Shown here: piece by piece, positions 24,739-33,285 of the stretch
How the letters are laid out: each line of letters begins with the position of its first letter
How positions within the stretch are numbered: the stretch's first letter is position 1
Assembly (NCBI RefSeq): GCF_013031405.1
Contig: NZ_WPZY01000001.1
Location: 62,001 to 126,000 of the forward strand
DNA from: Ruegeria sp. HKCCD8929
GTDB lineage: Bacteria > Pseudomonadota > Alphaproteobacteria > Rhodobacterales > Rhodobacteraceae
Direction: 5' to 3'
Length of the DNA stretch: 64,000 nucleotides
Notes under the pieces: generated by a model
The model's input: the letters and a program-made list of their open reading frames with translations, nothing else
Told to the model about the DNA's origin: nothing
Database searches by the model: none
Program-made: the position numbers and the translations under genes

Positions 24739-26919
24739 TCAGCTGCCGTCGGTCACGTTGCCGATGGACCAGAACATGGTTTCGCCCGAGGCATCGTCGA
24801 CACCGTCATTGTCTGTGATCACGAATCCTTCGCCCGAGGGCAGGATCGCCAGGCCTTCGACCTTGTCCAGCACATAACCGCCGGTCGAGGTGAGATCGGG
24901 CAGCAGGTCGCGCACCAACTCCTTGCTCACCACCGGCAGGTCGCTGCCCAGCGGGGCGGGAACCATCTGGCTCAGCGGAATGCGGTAGATCTTTTTGGTC
25001 ACGGCGCGGGAATCATGCTGGTTGTCGCGCTCGATGACATAGACATGATCGCCATTGGCCACGATCTCGCTCAGACCGACCCAGCCGGTTTCAGGCTCGG
25101 CCTTGGGATAGAGCACGGCACCCCATTCCTTGGTCTTAAGATTGTAGGCCACCAGCTTTACATGATGCTTCGGATCGTCCTTCCACTCGCGCTGCACGGC
25201 CATCCACAGGGTGTCGCCCACGCGGGTGATGCCTTCGAAGCCAAAGCGCTTTTCGACAGCCATCAGTTCGGGCGGCAGACCGACTTCACCCTTCTTGGCC
25301 TTGATCGCGCCATCGGGCTGCACGTGATAGATCGCGTGCGGGATCACCCGGTCTGTGCGGCCTTCGGAGGCTACGTAGAACCCGCCCTTGCCGTCCAGCG
25401 TAATGCCTTCAAGGTCCAGCTTCTGCGCCGGGCTGCCGTTGCGGGTGATGCGGATCACGTCGGTGATGCGGGCCGGGCTCTGGGACGGGTCGATCTTGAA
25501 GATCGAGGGTTGGAAGCCATAGAAGCTATCATTCACTGCCCAGATCATGCTGTCCTCATCGGCGACCATGCCTGACAGCGCGCCCCAGCCGATCAGCTCA
25601 TCCGCGCCGGCCGAGGTCAGATACGGATAGGCGGCGGGTGCCTCCTGATATTCGTAGATCATCACATGGGCGCGGGGGCCGCCATCCTCGATCAGGTCCT
25701 TTTCGTTGGCCGAGATCAGCAGGTTGCGCTGGGGGATGGTCACATAGCCTTCGGGTCCAACGCCCGACGGCAGCAGCTGTTTCAGCGCCGGATTGGCCGG
25801 GTCGGTCACATCGTAGACACCGACGACCGAGGCACGCTCGGCCCCCACAAAGACCATCGGCGTGCCGCCGAAGGTGGCTGCGGTCACGCTTTCTGGCTCG
25901 ATCCCTTTGCTGTCCGAGCGTTTGTCCGGATAGTGGCCGATCTGCACGATTGCGTGCTCGAACGAGACGCCGCTTTCGTAAACCACGCTCCCGTCCTTGG
26001 CGAAGATGGTCCAGCCGCGCGAGCCGCCCTCGTAATCGCCCTCGTTGGCGGTGGCGAAACGCTGGTCGTCGATCCACTTCACCGCGTCCGGTTCGCGCAG
26101 GCGACCCGGCTGGCTCTCGATAAAGATCAGCGCGCCGCGCTCATCGGTGGCGTCGATGCCGTCCAGATCAACGGCGCCAGCCGAGAAATGGCTGACGATC
26201 TGGCCGTCGCGATCCACTACCACAATGTGGTTGTTTTCCTGCAGCGTCACGACGGTTTCGCCCAGACCGTTGATATCCACGAATTCCGGCTCGGGATCGT
26301 CGCCCGCAACCTCGGCCAGCCCGGTTAGGCTGACCATGGTCATTGCGGCGCAATCCAGCGCGCCCTCGGCGACCGGAACCATGACCAGCGATCCGGCGGG
26401 CATCTGCGGCAGGGCCCCGTCGTTCAGGTCTTCATCGCGTTCATTCTCGATGGCGACCGAGATGAACGATCCGTCCGGCGCCACCGCGACGCTGTCGGGC
26501 TGACCGCCCAGATCGCAGGAGCCGGTTTCAGTCTTGGCCGCCACGTCCACCGACAGCAGCTTGCCCGAGGGCTGGGTGTAGCTTTCTGAGGTGTTCACGC
26601 CGACAAAGGCCGTCGCGCCGATGATCCCGACCGAGGTCGGCTCACCGCCCACATCCAGCGCGCCCAAGGGGGCGGGTTTGGCCGGATCGGCGATATCCAC
26701 CATGCCGATCACGCCCAGCGGGCTGTCGGTATAGACCAGCGTCATGCCATCGGCTGTGGTGGCGATGATCTCGGGCGAGGTCTCGCGGGTGGTATCGGCG
26801 CCCGCTTCCATATTGCGCACCACGGGGAAGGATGCGATCCGGTTGAAATTCATCTCCGCCAGTGCCTGACCGGCGGTCAGGGCAAGGGCGGATGTCAGGC
26901 ACAGCAGGCGCAACGGCAT
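24739..26919 (-). CDS. Periplasmic esterase-like/phytase-fold protein with N-terminal beta-propeller
   Basis: A signal peptide (LCLTSALALTAGQALAE) leads a 726-aa secreted protein. Residues about 30-400 resemble the choice-of-anchor I type beta-propeller (repeats such as DGMTLVYTDSPLGVIGMVDIADPAKPAPLGAL and DVTDPANPALKQLLPSGVGPEGYV). From about residue 430 the sequence fits the esterase-like activity of phytase family (GALSGMVADEDSMIWAVNDS, LDLEGITLDGKGGFYVASEGR, KVEGLAILPSGEGFVITDNDG). Members are suspected phosphoesterases, possibly used for phosphate scavenging, but activity is not established. It is monocistronic with its own terminator. Confidence 0.82.
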   Translation of the reverse strand: MPLRLLCLTSALALTAGQALAEMNFNRIASFPVVRNMEAGADTTRETSPEIIATTADGMTLVYTDSPLGVIGMVDIADPAKPAPLGALDVGGEPTSVGIIGATAFVGVNTSESYTQPSGKLLSVDVAAKTETGSCDLGGQPDSVAVAPDGSFISVAIENERDEDLNDGALPQMPAGSLVMVPVAEGALDCAAMTMVSLTGLAEVAGDDPEPEFVDINGLGETVVTLQENNHIVVVDRDGQIVSHFSAGAVDLDGIDATDERGALIFIESQPGRLREPDAVKWIDDQRFATANEGDYEGGSRGWTIFAKDGSVVYESGVSFEHAIVQIGHYPDKRSDSKGIEPESVTAATFGGTPMVFVGAERASVVGVYDVTDPANPALKQLLPSGVGPEGYVTIPQRNLLISANEKDLIEDGGPRAHVMIYEYQEAPAAYPYLTSAGADELIGWGALSGMVADEDSMIWAVNDSFYGFQPSIFKIDPSQSPARITDVIRITRNGSPAQKLDLEGITLDGKGGFYVASEGRTDRVIPHAIYHVQPDGAIKAKKGEVGLPPELMAVEKRFGFEGITRVGDTLWMAVQREWKDDPKHHVKLVAYNLKTKEWGAVLYPKAEPETGWVGLSEIVANGDHVYVIERDNQHDSRAVTKKIYRIPLSQMVPAPLGSDLPVVSKELVRDLLPDLTSTGGYVLDKVEGLAILPSGEGFVITDNDGVDDASGETMFWSIGNVTDGS

Positions 26920-27109
26920 CGCTGAAGGCTCCTCTCTTGATTAACAAGATCGGCATGGCCGCAATGCATCACGGTTTTGCAAAGCTTTTGCATCGGTTTC
27001 GTGACAAAAAACCGGTCCGTCGAAACATCCCGTTAACTGCTGGCGTTGATACTGGCGTTGCGGGCCGTGCTGTTTTGCGCGCGGTTGCAAAACCGAAGGC
27101 TGACACGTG

Positions 27110-27511
27110 ATGATGAGTGCTCCGATTTCCCTTGTTCAGAACAGCTTTGCCCGCGTTTTTGCCCGCAAGGGCGAGTTGACCGAGCGGTTTTATCACCATC
27201 TTTTCAAGAACATGCCCGAGGCCGAAGGGCTGTTTCACGGCGACTTCATGGTGCAGAAGGAGATGTTCGCCACCATGCTTGCGGCGTCGGTCCGCAGCCT
27301 GATTGACAAAGGCAGCTTTCACGATGTCGGCATCGCGCTGGCGGAAAGCCATGCTCGATTCAATCTGACTGCAACGCAATTGCAATGCGCGGCCAGTTCA
27401 CTGATGGCCGCGCTGCGGGATGTGATGGGCGACGATCTGACGCCCGAGGAAGAGGGCGCGTGGAACGAGGCTGTCACCCGCCTGGCGGGGATGATGGTCC
27501 GGCCCGGTTAG
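27110..27511 (+). CDS. Single-domain globin
   Basis: A protein of about 133 aa with the globin fold: an A-B helix region FARVFARKGELTERFYHHLF, Phe CD1 in GLFHGDFMVQKEMF with Gln in the distal E7 region, and a proximal His (F8) in ALAESHARFNLT. It should bind heme and an O2 or NO ligand. Three start codons in a row (GTG 27107, ATG 27110, ATG 27113) make the exact start uncertain. Its stop codon overlaps the convergent gabD-type gene by 4 nt. It lacks a reductase or signalling domain, so it may act in NO detoxification, O2 buffering or sensing. Confidence 0.85.
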   Translation: MMSAPISLVQNSFARVFARKGELTERFYHHLFKNMPEAEGLFHGDFMVQKEMFATMLAASVRSLIDKGSFHDVGIALAESHARFNLTATQLQCAASSLMAALRDVMGDDLTPEEEGAWNEAVTRLAGMMVRPG

Positions 27512-28983
27512 ACCGACATGCAGATGTACTTCATCTCCAGATAGTCGTCGATGCCGTGATGGCTGCCCTCGCGGCCCAGCCCGGATTGCTTGACGCCGCC
27601 AAACGGGCTGACCTCGGTCGAGATGATGCCGGTGTTAACCCCGACGATGCCGTATTCCAGCGCCTCGGCCACCTTGTAGACCCGGCTCAGATCCTTGGCG
27701 TAGAAATAGGAAGCAAGGCCAAAGATGGTGTCATTGGCCATGGCGATCACGTCATCCTCGTCCTCGAATTTGAAGAGTGGAGCGAGGGGGCCAAAGGTTT
27801 CGTCCTGAGCGACCATCATGTCTTGTGTGACGCCTGTCACGATGGTTGGCTGAAAGAATGTGCCACCCAGATCATGCGGTAGACCGCCGGTCAGGATCAC
27901 GCCGCCCTTGGCGGTGACGTCCGCGATATGCTCCTGCACTTTGGCGACCGCCTCGGTGTTGATCAGCGGGCCGGTGGTGGTGCCGTCGGTCAGGCCATCG
28001 CCCACCTGCAAAGCTTCAACGGCGGCTTTCAGCTTGGCGGCGAAGGCGTCATAGACCCCGGCCTGTACATAGATGCGGTTGGCGCAGACGCAGGTCTGAC
28101 CATTGTTGCGGAACTTGCACAGCATCGCGCCTTCGACCGCGGCGTCCAGATCGGCATCGTCGAACACGATGAAGGGCGCGTTGCCTCCCAGCTCCATCGA
28201 GCATTTCATCACCTGATCGGCGGCCTGCCGCAGCAGGATGCGGCCCACCTCGGTCGAGCCGGTGAAGGTCAGCTTGCGCACGCCGGGGTTCTCGCAGAAC
28301 TCCTTGCCGATGTCGCTTGAGCGGGACGATGGCACCACGTTGAACACGCCAGCCGGTATACCCGCTTCTTCCGCCAGCGCGGCCAGAACCAAGGCCGACA
28401 GCGGGGTTTCAGCCGCCGGACGGGCGACAAAGGCACAGCCCGCGGCCAGCGCCGGGCCTGCCTTGCGGGTGATCATCGCGTTGGGGAAGTTCCACGGCGT
28501 GATCGAGGCGGCCACACCGATGGGCTGTTTCAGCACGGTGATGCGCTTGTCACGCTGGTGGCCGGGGATGGTCTCGCCATAGATGCGCTTGGCCTCTTCA
28601 CCGAAAAACTCGATGAATGATGCGCCGTATGCGACCTCGCCCACCGCCTCTGCCAGCGGTTTGCCCTGCTCGGCGGTCAGGATGCGACCCAGATCCTGCG
28701 CGTTTTCCATCATCAGGTCGTACCAGCGACGCAGGATCGCGGCACGCTCCTTGCCGGTGTACTTCGCCCACTCCTTCTGCGCCGCCTCGGCCTGCGCGAT
28801 GGCACCCGCGACTTGCGCGCGGCTGACATCCGCCACCTCGGCCACCACATCGCCGCGCGCCGGGTTGGTCACCGCAAAGGTGCCATGGTCGCCGTCGACC
28901 CACTGTCCGCCGATATAGGCCTTGGTCACCAGCAGGTCCGGTTTCGAGAGGAGCGATTTCAGATCGGTTGTTGCGTCCAGCAT
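27508..28983 (-). CDS. gabD: Succinate-semialdehyde dehydrogenase (NAD(P)+), GabD type
   Basis: The 491-aa enzyme of the aldehyde dehydrogenase superfamily has TPWNFPNAMITRKAGPALAAGC, the NAD motif FTGSTEVGRIL, catalytic Glu in MELGGNAPFIV and catalytic Cys in FRNNGQTCVCANRIYVQ, where the CVC pair is typical of GabD. It would oxidise succinate semialdehyde to succinate, the last step of GABA breakdown. Start ATG 28983 is preferred to an ATG seven codons earlier because GGAGG precedes it. No GABA transaminase is adjacent. It is divergent from the creatinase gene with 263 nt between. Confidence 0.92.
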   Translation of the reverse strand: MLDATTDLKSLLSKPDLLVTKAYIGGQWVDGDHGTFAVTNPARGDVVAEVADVSRAQVAGAIAQAEAAQKEWAKYTGKERAAILRRWYDLMMENAQDLGRILTAEQGKPLAEAVGEVAYGASFIEFFGEEAKRIYGETIPGHQRDKRITVLKQPIGVAASITPWNFPNAMITRKAGPALAAGCAFVARPAAETPLSALVLAALAEEAGIPAGVFNVVPSSRSSDIGKEFCENPGVRKLTFTGSTEVGRILLRQAADQVMKCSMELGGNAPFIVFDDADLDAAVEGAMLCKFRNNGQTCVCANRIYVQAGVYDAFAAKLKAAVEALQVGDGLTDGTTTGPLINTEAVAKVQEHIADVTAKGGVILTGGLPHDLGGTFFQPTIVTGVTQDMMVAQDETFGPLAPLFKFEDEDDVIAMANDTIFGLASYFYAKDLSRVYKVAEALEYGIVGVNTGIISTEVSPFGGVKQSGLGREGSHHGIDDYLEMKYICMSV

Positions 28984-29246
28984 GGTTGAGCCTCCGGCTT
29001 GCATTCAGTTGCGCGCACCCAAACAGGTGGGGCGGTGTTTGTCTATGGCCACTCTGAATGTGGAATCAATCCAGATTTGATCATATTTAGGTTAACAAGT
29101 TAATTGAATCAGGTCACGCTTGATCGACTCTGCAGGATGCGCCAGATTGCGCGCGGGCCCTGGCGATGGCGTCGCCTCATGCCGTGCGGCATGCGCCCAT
29201 TTCCCCGTCCTGAACGCCGGGACCTTTCTGCAAAGGAGGGTCTGTC

Positions 29247-30455
29247 ATGACCGCACGTCCTGACTTCTATCGTTATCACAACGGCCAGCCGGCCAAGCTG
29301 CCGTTTGAGGCCGCCGAGTATGAGACACGCCTTGCCGAGCTGCGCGCCCGGATGGCCGAGGCGGGCGCGACCGCCGCCGTCTTCACCTCGATGCACAACA
29401 TCGCCTATTACTCGGGCTTTCTCTATTGCGCCTTCGGGCGGCCCTACGGGCTGGTGGTGACCGAGACCGAGAGCATCACCATCAGTGCCGGTATCGACGC
29501 AGGCCAACCCTGGCGCTGGAGCCACGGCGACAGCATCACCTATACCGACTGGCAGCGGGACAATTACTGGCGCGCGATCAAGTCGGTGACCGGCGAGGGG
29601 CAGGTGATCGGATACGAGAGCGACCACCTGAGCCTGTTGCAGCGCGACAAGCTGGAGGATTTCCTGAAACCGTCGGCCATGGTCGATCTGTTCGAAACCA
29701 CCATGCGCCAGCGGATGATGAAGTCTCCGGCGGAGATCGCCCTGATCCGGCACGGTGCACAGGTGGCAGACGTGGGCGGCTATGCGATCCGTGACGCGGT
29801 CAAGGCCGGGGTGCGCGAGATCGACGTGGCCATGGCCGGCCGCAACGCGATGGAGTTTGAGATCGCCAAACGCTTTCCGGATGCCGAATACCGTGACACC
29901 TGGGTGTGGTTCCAGTCGGGCATCAACACCGACGGCGCCCACAACCCGGTGACGGGCCGGGTGTTGCAGCGGGGCGATATCCTGTCGCTGAACACCTTCC
30001 CGATGATCTCGGGCTATTACACCGCGCTGGAACGCACCATGTTCGTGGAAGAGGTCGATCCCGCCAGCCTGAAGATCTGGGAGGCCAACGTTGCGGCCCA
30101 TGAATACGGCATGTCCCTGCTGAAACCGGGCGTGAGCTGTGCCGAGGTCACCCACAAGATCAACGAGTTCTTTGCCGAGCGCGACCTGCTACAATACCGC
30201 ACCTTTGGCTACGGCCATTCCTTTGGGGTGCTGTCGCATTACTATGGCCGCGAGGCGGGGCTGGAACTGCGCGAGGATATCGACACGGTGCTTGAGCCGG
30301 GAATGGTGATCTCGATGGAGCCGATGCTGACCATCGCCGCTGGCGAACCGGGCGCGGGCGGCTATCGCGAGCACGACATTCTGGTCATCACCGAGGATGG
30401 TAACGAGAACATCACCGGCTATCCTTACGGGCCGGAGTTCAACGTGGTTGGCTGA
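29247..30455 (+). CDS. Creatinase (creatine amidinohydrolase), peptidase M24 fold
   Basis: The 402-aa protein follows the Pseudomonas putida creatinase closely, including FTSMHNIAYYSGFLYCAFGRPYGLVVTE and QYRTFGYGHSFGVLSHYYGREAGLELREDIDTV. Catalytic residues fall at the same numbers as in that enzyme: His232 (CAC at 29940), Glu262 (GAA at 30030) and Glu358 (GAG at 30318). It should hydrolyse creatine to sarcosine and urea in the cytoplasm; no metal is needed despite the pita-bread fold. AAAGGAGG precedes ATG 29247. No sarcosine oxidase, creatininase or urease gene is adjacent, so the products must be handled elsewhere. A strong terminator follows. Confidence 0.95.
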   Translation: MTARPDFYRYHNGQPAKLPFEAAEYETRLAELRARMAEAGATAAVFTSMHNIAYYSGFLYCAFGRPYGLVVTETESITISAGIDAGQPWRWSHGDSITYTDWQRDNYWRAIKSVTGEGQVIGYESDHLSLLQRDKLEDFLKPSAMVDLFETTMRQRMMKSPAEIALIRHGAQVADVGGYAIRDAVKAGVREIDVAMAGRNAMEFEIAKRFPDAEYRDTWVWFQSGINTDGAHNPVTGRVLQRGDILSLNTFPMISGYYTALERTMFVEEVDPASLKIWEANVAAHEYGMSLLKPGVSCAEVTHKINEFFAERDLLQYRTFGYGHSFGVLSHYYGREAGLELREDIDTVLEPGMVISMEPMLTIAAGEPGAGGYREHDILVITEDGNENITGYPYGPEFNVVG

Positions 30456-30513
30456 ACAGGTTTGTCCTTGCCGGGCCAGACCTTCGGCGACCATACTTTA
30501 GCAAGAACAAGGA

Positions 30514-30539
30514 GGCCGCCCGGGATCGGGCGGCCTTTT
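30514..30539 (+). terminator. Rho-independent terminator of the creatinase gene
   Basis: A perfect 9-bp stem GGCCGCCCG/CGGGCGGCC with loop GGAT is followed by TTTTGTCTTT. It cleanly separates the creatinase from the next operon. Confidence 0.92.
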
Positions 30540-30690
30540 GTCTTTGTCGGGCTGCATGATTAACGCCCAAGTCCCTTTTCTTTTTGGGGTCGGTTTGCCA
30601 GAGTTCGTGTGAAAATTGTAATTCAGGGGATGTAAATGCTCGTAACATTCCCTATCTGTTAGTGATATAACAAGAAAAGGATGCAGCGGG

Positions 30691-31773
30691 ATGTCGGACA
30701 CCGAATTCGAGATGATGATTAAGGAAACTCAGCGTCGGGTCAAAGAGAGCCAGTCGCAGATCGAGGGGTTGACCAGCCGGATCGAAGCGGCGCGGGCCAA
30801 GATCGGAACGGCCGAGGCGGATATCGACATCGAGAACGCCACGCTTGAAGATGTGCATGCCCATACCGAGGTGATGAACGCCAATATCGCCGAGCTGATC
30901 ATGGGGCTGGACGACGTCACGGCGGCCTTTTCCAAGGATTTCGACGAGATGCGCTCGAAAACCGGGTGGGAGAGCTTTGTCGGCATCTTTTCCAAGGGCA
31001 AGTCCGAGTCTCTAAGGCAGGAACGGATGCGTGGTGCCAATATCGACGACAAGCTGCAGGACCTGATCGCCAAATCGGACGTGATCGTGAAGCTGCTGGA
31101 AGGGCAGTTGGCGGTGCTGGAAGAGCAGCGCGAGAAGGTCGAAACCAACCTGACCGCAACGCTGGATGACCGGGAATTCACGGTACAGGAGCTGGAAGGC
31201 GTGCGCGCCGAGATCCTCGCAATGGACCCCAAGATCATCGAGCTGGAGAATAAGATCAGCGTCGAACAGGACGCTGCCGCGCGTACCAAGCTGGAGACGG
31301 AATTGGCGGATCTGAACAAGGCATACAACGCCAAGGTTCAAGACGAGCAGGTCAAGCTGGCCAAATCACAGACGCTCGAGCGCTATATCGAAAAGGGCAA
31401 GACCTGGGTCGATTCACTGCAAAACCAGGCTGCGACGCAGATGGTGCTGATCAACAAGCTGCAGACGGACACGCAGCAGCGCGTGGTGCTGTATGACGCC
31501 CTGACCAAATCGCTGAAAACTGCGCAGCAACAGGACGTTGCCCACCGCATCAACGAGATCGGCGTGCAGACGGACCAGGAGGCGCAAACTGCGATGGCCG
31601 CCATCGGCACCGCGACCAACCAGAAGATGGCCGACATGCTTGAGGCGCATGAGGACCACATGGTCTTTGCCCGCGACGTGCTGGAGAAAAAGGCTAAGGC
31701 GGACGAACGCTTTGCCCGCCGGTTCGCGGAGATCGTCGAGAAGCATGACAAGAATTTGTATGGGGGCTCTTGA
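30691..31773 (+). CDS. Long coiled-coil protein with TelA-like layout, first gene of an uncharacterised AAA cluster
   Basis: This 360-aa protein is almost entirely helical: heptad-rich stretches at about residues 5-70 (KETQRRVKESQSQIEGLTSRIEAARAKI) and 120-230, no signal peptide and no transmembrane segment. The order of helices, with a WESFVGIFSKGKSES break near residue 95 and then LEGQLAVLEEQREKVETNL and a Gln/Thr-rich region TQMVLINKLQTDTQQRVVLYDALTKSLKTA, recalls toxic-anion-resistance proteins (TelA, PF05816) and more loosely PspA. That is a distant impression, not a domain match. It heads an eight-gene run with an AAA ATPase and small membrane proteins; GGAT precedes ATG 30691. Function unknown. 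Confidence 0.85.
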   Translation: MSDTEFEMMIKETQRRVKESQSQIEGLTSRIEAARAKIGTAEADIDIENATLEDVHAHTEVMNANIAELIMGLDDVTAAFSKDFDEMRSKTGWESFVGIFSKGKSESLRQERMRGANIDDKLQDLIAKSDVIVKLLEGQLAVLEEQREKVETNLTATLDDREFTVQELEGVRAEILAMDPKIIELENKISVEQDAAARTKLETELADLNKAYNAKVQDEQVKLAKSQTLERYIEKGKTWVDSLQNQAATQMVLINKLQTDTQQRVVLYDALTKSLKTAQQQDVAHRINEIGVQTDQEAQTAMAAIGTATNQKMADMLEAHEDHMVFARDVLEKKAKADERFARRFAEIVEKHDKNLYGGS

Positions 31774-31787
31774 AGGGCGCAGTCGCA

Positions 31788-32090
31788 ATGAAAGACAGCG
31801 GCAAGGGCACCTCCTACCGGCCAACGCGCAAGGATATCGAGCTACCCGATTGGGTTGAGACCGCGATGATCATGCGATGGTTTGCGATCGGCATTGGTGT
31901 CGTATTCTACTGGATCACTGAGTCTATTTTGTTTCCAATATTGGGCTTTGCTGTGTTCATTGCTGTAGGGCACGTGGTTTATCGCCTCTATCGGAAAGAG
32001 GACCCGGTTTCTGCGGAAATCGCCTTCTACAACGAGACAGATGGGTTTCACTCAGAGGATGCCGATGGTGATGGAGACGGTGGAGACTAA
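31788..32090 (+). CDS. Small two-helix membrane protein of the AAA cluster
   Basis: A 100-aa protein with a polar N-terminus (KDSGKGTSYRPTRKDIELPDW), two closely spaced hydrophobic helices (about residues 28-68, MRWFAIGIGVVFYWITESILFPILGFAVFIAVGH) and a strongly acidic tail (EDADGDGDGGD). I know no family for it. The gene is visibly more A+T-rich than its neighbours. ATG 31788 lies 14 nt after the upstream stop, and its TAA shares a base with the next ATG (TAATG at 32088-32092), so it is translationally coupled to the next gene. It likely anchors cluster components at the inner membrane (inference). Confidence 0.8.
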   Translation: MKDSGKGTSYRPTRKDIELPDWVETAMIMRWFAIGIGVVFYWITESILFPILGFAVFIAVGHVVYRLYRKEDPVSAEIAFYNETDGFHSEDADGDGDGGD

Positions 32091-33211
32091 TGGTGAATGA
32101 CGCCACCCAAGACCATGTCGGCCTGACCGACACCTTCGCCTCGCGCCGCTATTTCCGCAAATTCGAGGTGATCACCGTCCACCTGCTGCGCGTGGCTGCG
32201 ACGATGGAGGCAGAGGGCGCGATCTCGAAGCAAGAGGTGCGGATCGTATCGCGCTACCTCTCGGGGCTGCTCTACACCTTCCGCGCGCTTTCCATGAAAT
32301 ACCTGCTGGTCGGGCGCGATACGGGTCGGTTCTTTGGCAGCCTCGCCATGGACAAGCGCGACAGCGGGTTTCCGGTGGCGACCGAGTTGCTGACCATGGC
32401 CAATGACGCGCAGCAGGCGCAGGTGCATCTGGCGAATATGCTGTCCGAAGATGACCTGAAAACAGACATGGTCCGCACCATCATCGGCGACCGGGACATC
32501 CCCACCAAGCTGCAATTCGCGCTGTCCCAAAGGCTCTACTACGAGGAATTGCTGAAGGGAGAGCTGTTCTGGGCCCGCAACGATCCCGAGTGCCACTGGG
32601 TCGGGAATGAGAGCGAGCGGCGCAAGTTCCTGGTCCATTGGGCGGTCTATGACAGCCAGATCAACCTGCCGGTCATCTACCTGATGCAGTTGGAGGACAG
32701 CGGCAAAACCGCCCTGCCCAAGGACCAACGACGTTGGCCCGAGGTGCAGGCGCATCTGATGGCGCAATCTTTGGGCGGGCTGAAACTGGTGACCATCGCC
32801 AAGGGGTTCGATCAGGACTTCGATGATCTGCACCCCAAACACGTGCGCCGCATCCATGTGGGGCCGATGTATTCCTCGGCCTATACCGAGCAATCCGGAC
32901 CCCTACGGCAGGTGCTGGAGGACGCGCAGGCACCCGAGGGTCAGGATTGGGCGCTGGCCTGGACCACCGAGGAGCTGGAGAGCGAAGAGGTGATCGAAGA
33001 GCGCGCCGGATGGTTCTCGACCGTTGAGCGTGAGGTCTTTGCGCTTGACCCGTTCGGCGGGCAGGGGGCCGAGACCGGGGCCACCCGGACCCAGCGCTCG
33101 ATCATCCTACCCCAGCGCCCGTTTCAGGTGCTGGCTGAGCGTAACCCGCCGGGGTTTGCGGATGTGCGCAAGTTCGTGGTCAGCAAAGCCGGGCAAGTCT
33201 TGAGGTATTGA
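32090..33211 (+). CDS. Conserved soluble protein of unknown function in the AAA cluster
   Basis: The 373-aa protein has no signal peptide, no transmembrane helix and no motif I recognise. The N-terminal two thirds look helical (YFRKFEVITVHLLRVAATMEAEGAISKQEVRIVSRYLSGLL, then LLTMANDAQQAQVHLANMLSEDD), and the C-terminal third is acidic and looser (ELESEEVIEERAGWF). It starts on the TAATG overlap with the small membrane protein and precedes the AAA ATPase by 74 nt that contain a double palindrome. It is probably an adaptor or structural subunit of the cluster (inference from position only). Confidence 0.8.
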   Translation: MVNDATQDHVGLTDTFASRRYFRKFEVITVHLLRVAATMEAEGAISKQEVRIVSRYLSGLLYTFRALSMKYLLVGRDTGRFFGSLAMDKRDSGFPVATELLTMANDAQQAQVHLANMLSEDDLKTDMVRTIIGDRDIPTKLQFALSQRLYYEELLKGELFWARNDPECHWVGNESERRKFLVHWAVYDSQINLPVIYLMQLEDSGKTALPKDQRRWPEVQAHLMAQSLGGLKLVTIAKGFDQDFDDLHPKHVRRIHVGPMYSSAYTEQSGPLRQVLEDAQAPEGQDWALAWTTEELESEEVIEERAGWFSTVEREVFALDPFGGQGAETGATRTQRSIILPQRPFQVLAERNPPGFADVRKFVVSKAGQVLRY

Positions 33212-33217
33212 GCTGGT

Positions 33218-33270
33218 GGCGGGCTGAAGCCCGCCCTACGAGATTTGAGTAGGCCGGGCTTCAGCCCGGC
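33218..33270. repeat. Paired palindromic repeat element between cluster genes
   Basis: Two hairpins stand head to head. The first (33218-33235) pairs GGCGGGCT with AGCCCGCC; the second (33253-33270) pairs GCCGGGCT with AGCCCGGC. The two units plus their CTAC/GTAG flanks are also inverted copies of each other, differing at two positions that are compensatory within each stem. This is the form of REP-like elements. The end of the element runs into the ribosome-binding site (GAGGAAGAAG) of the AAA gene. Confidence 0.8.
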
Positions 33271-33285
33271 ATTGCGAGGAAGAAG

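Noticed and set aside
23557..25575. 672-aa plus-strand frame opposite the Hsp70-like and phytase-like genes
   Set aside because: It crosses a terminator and two real genes and has shadow-type composition.
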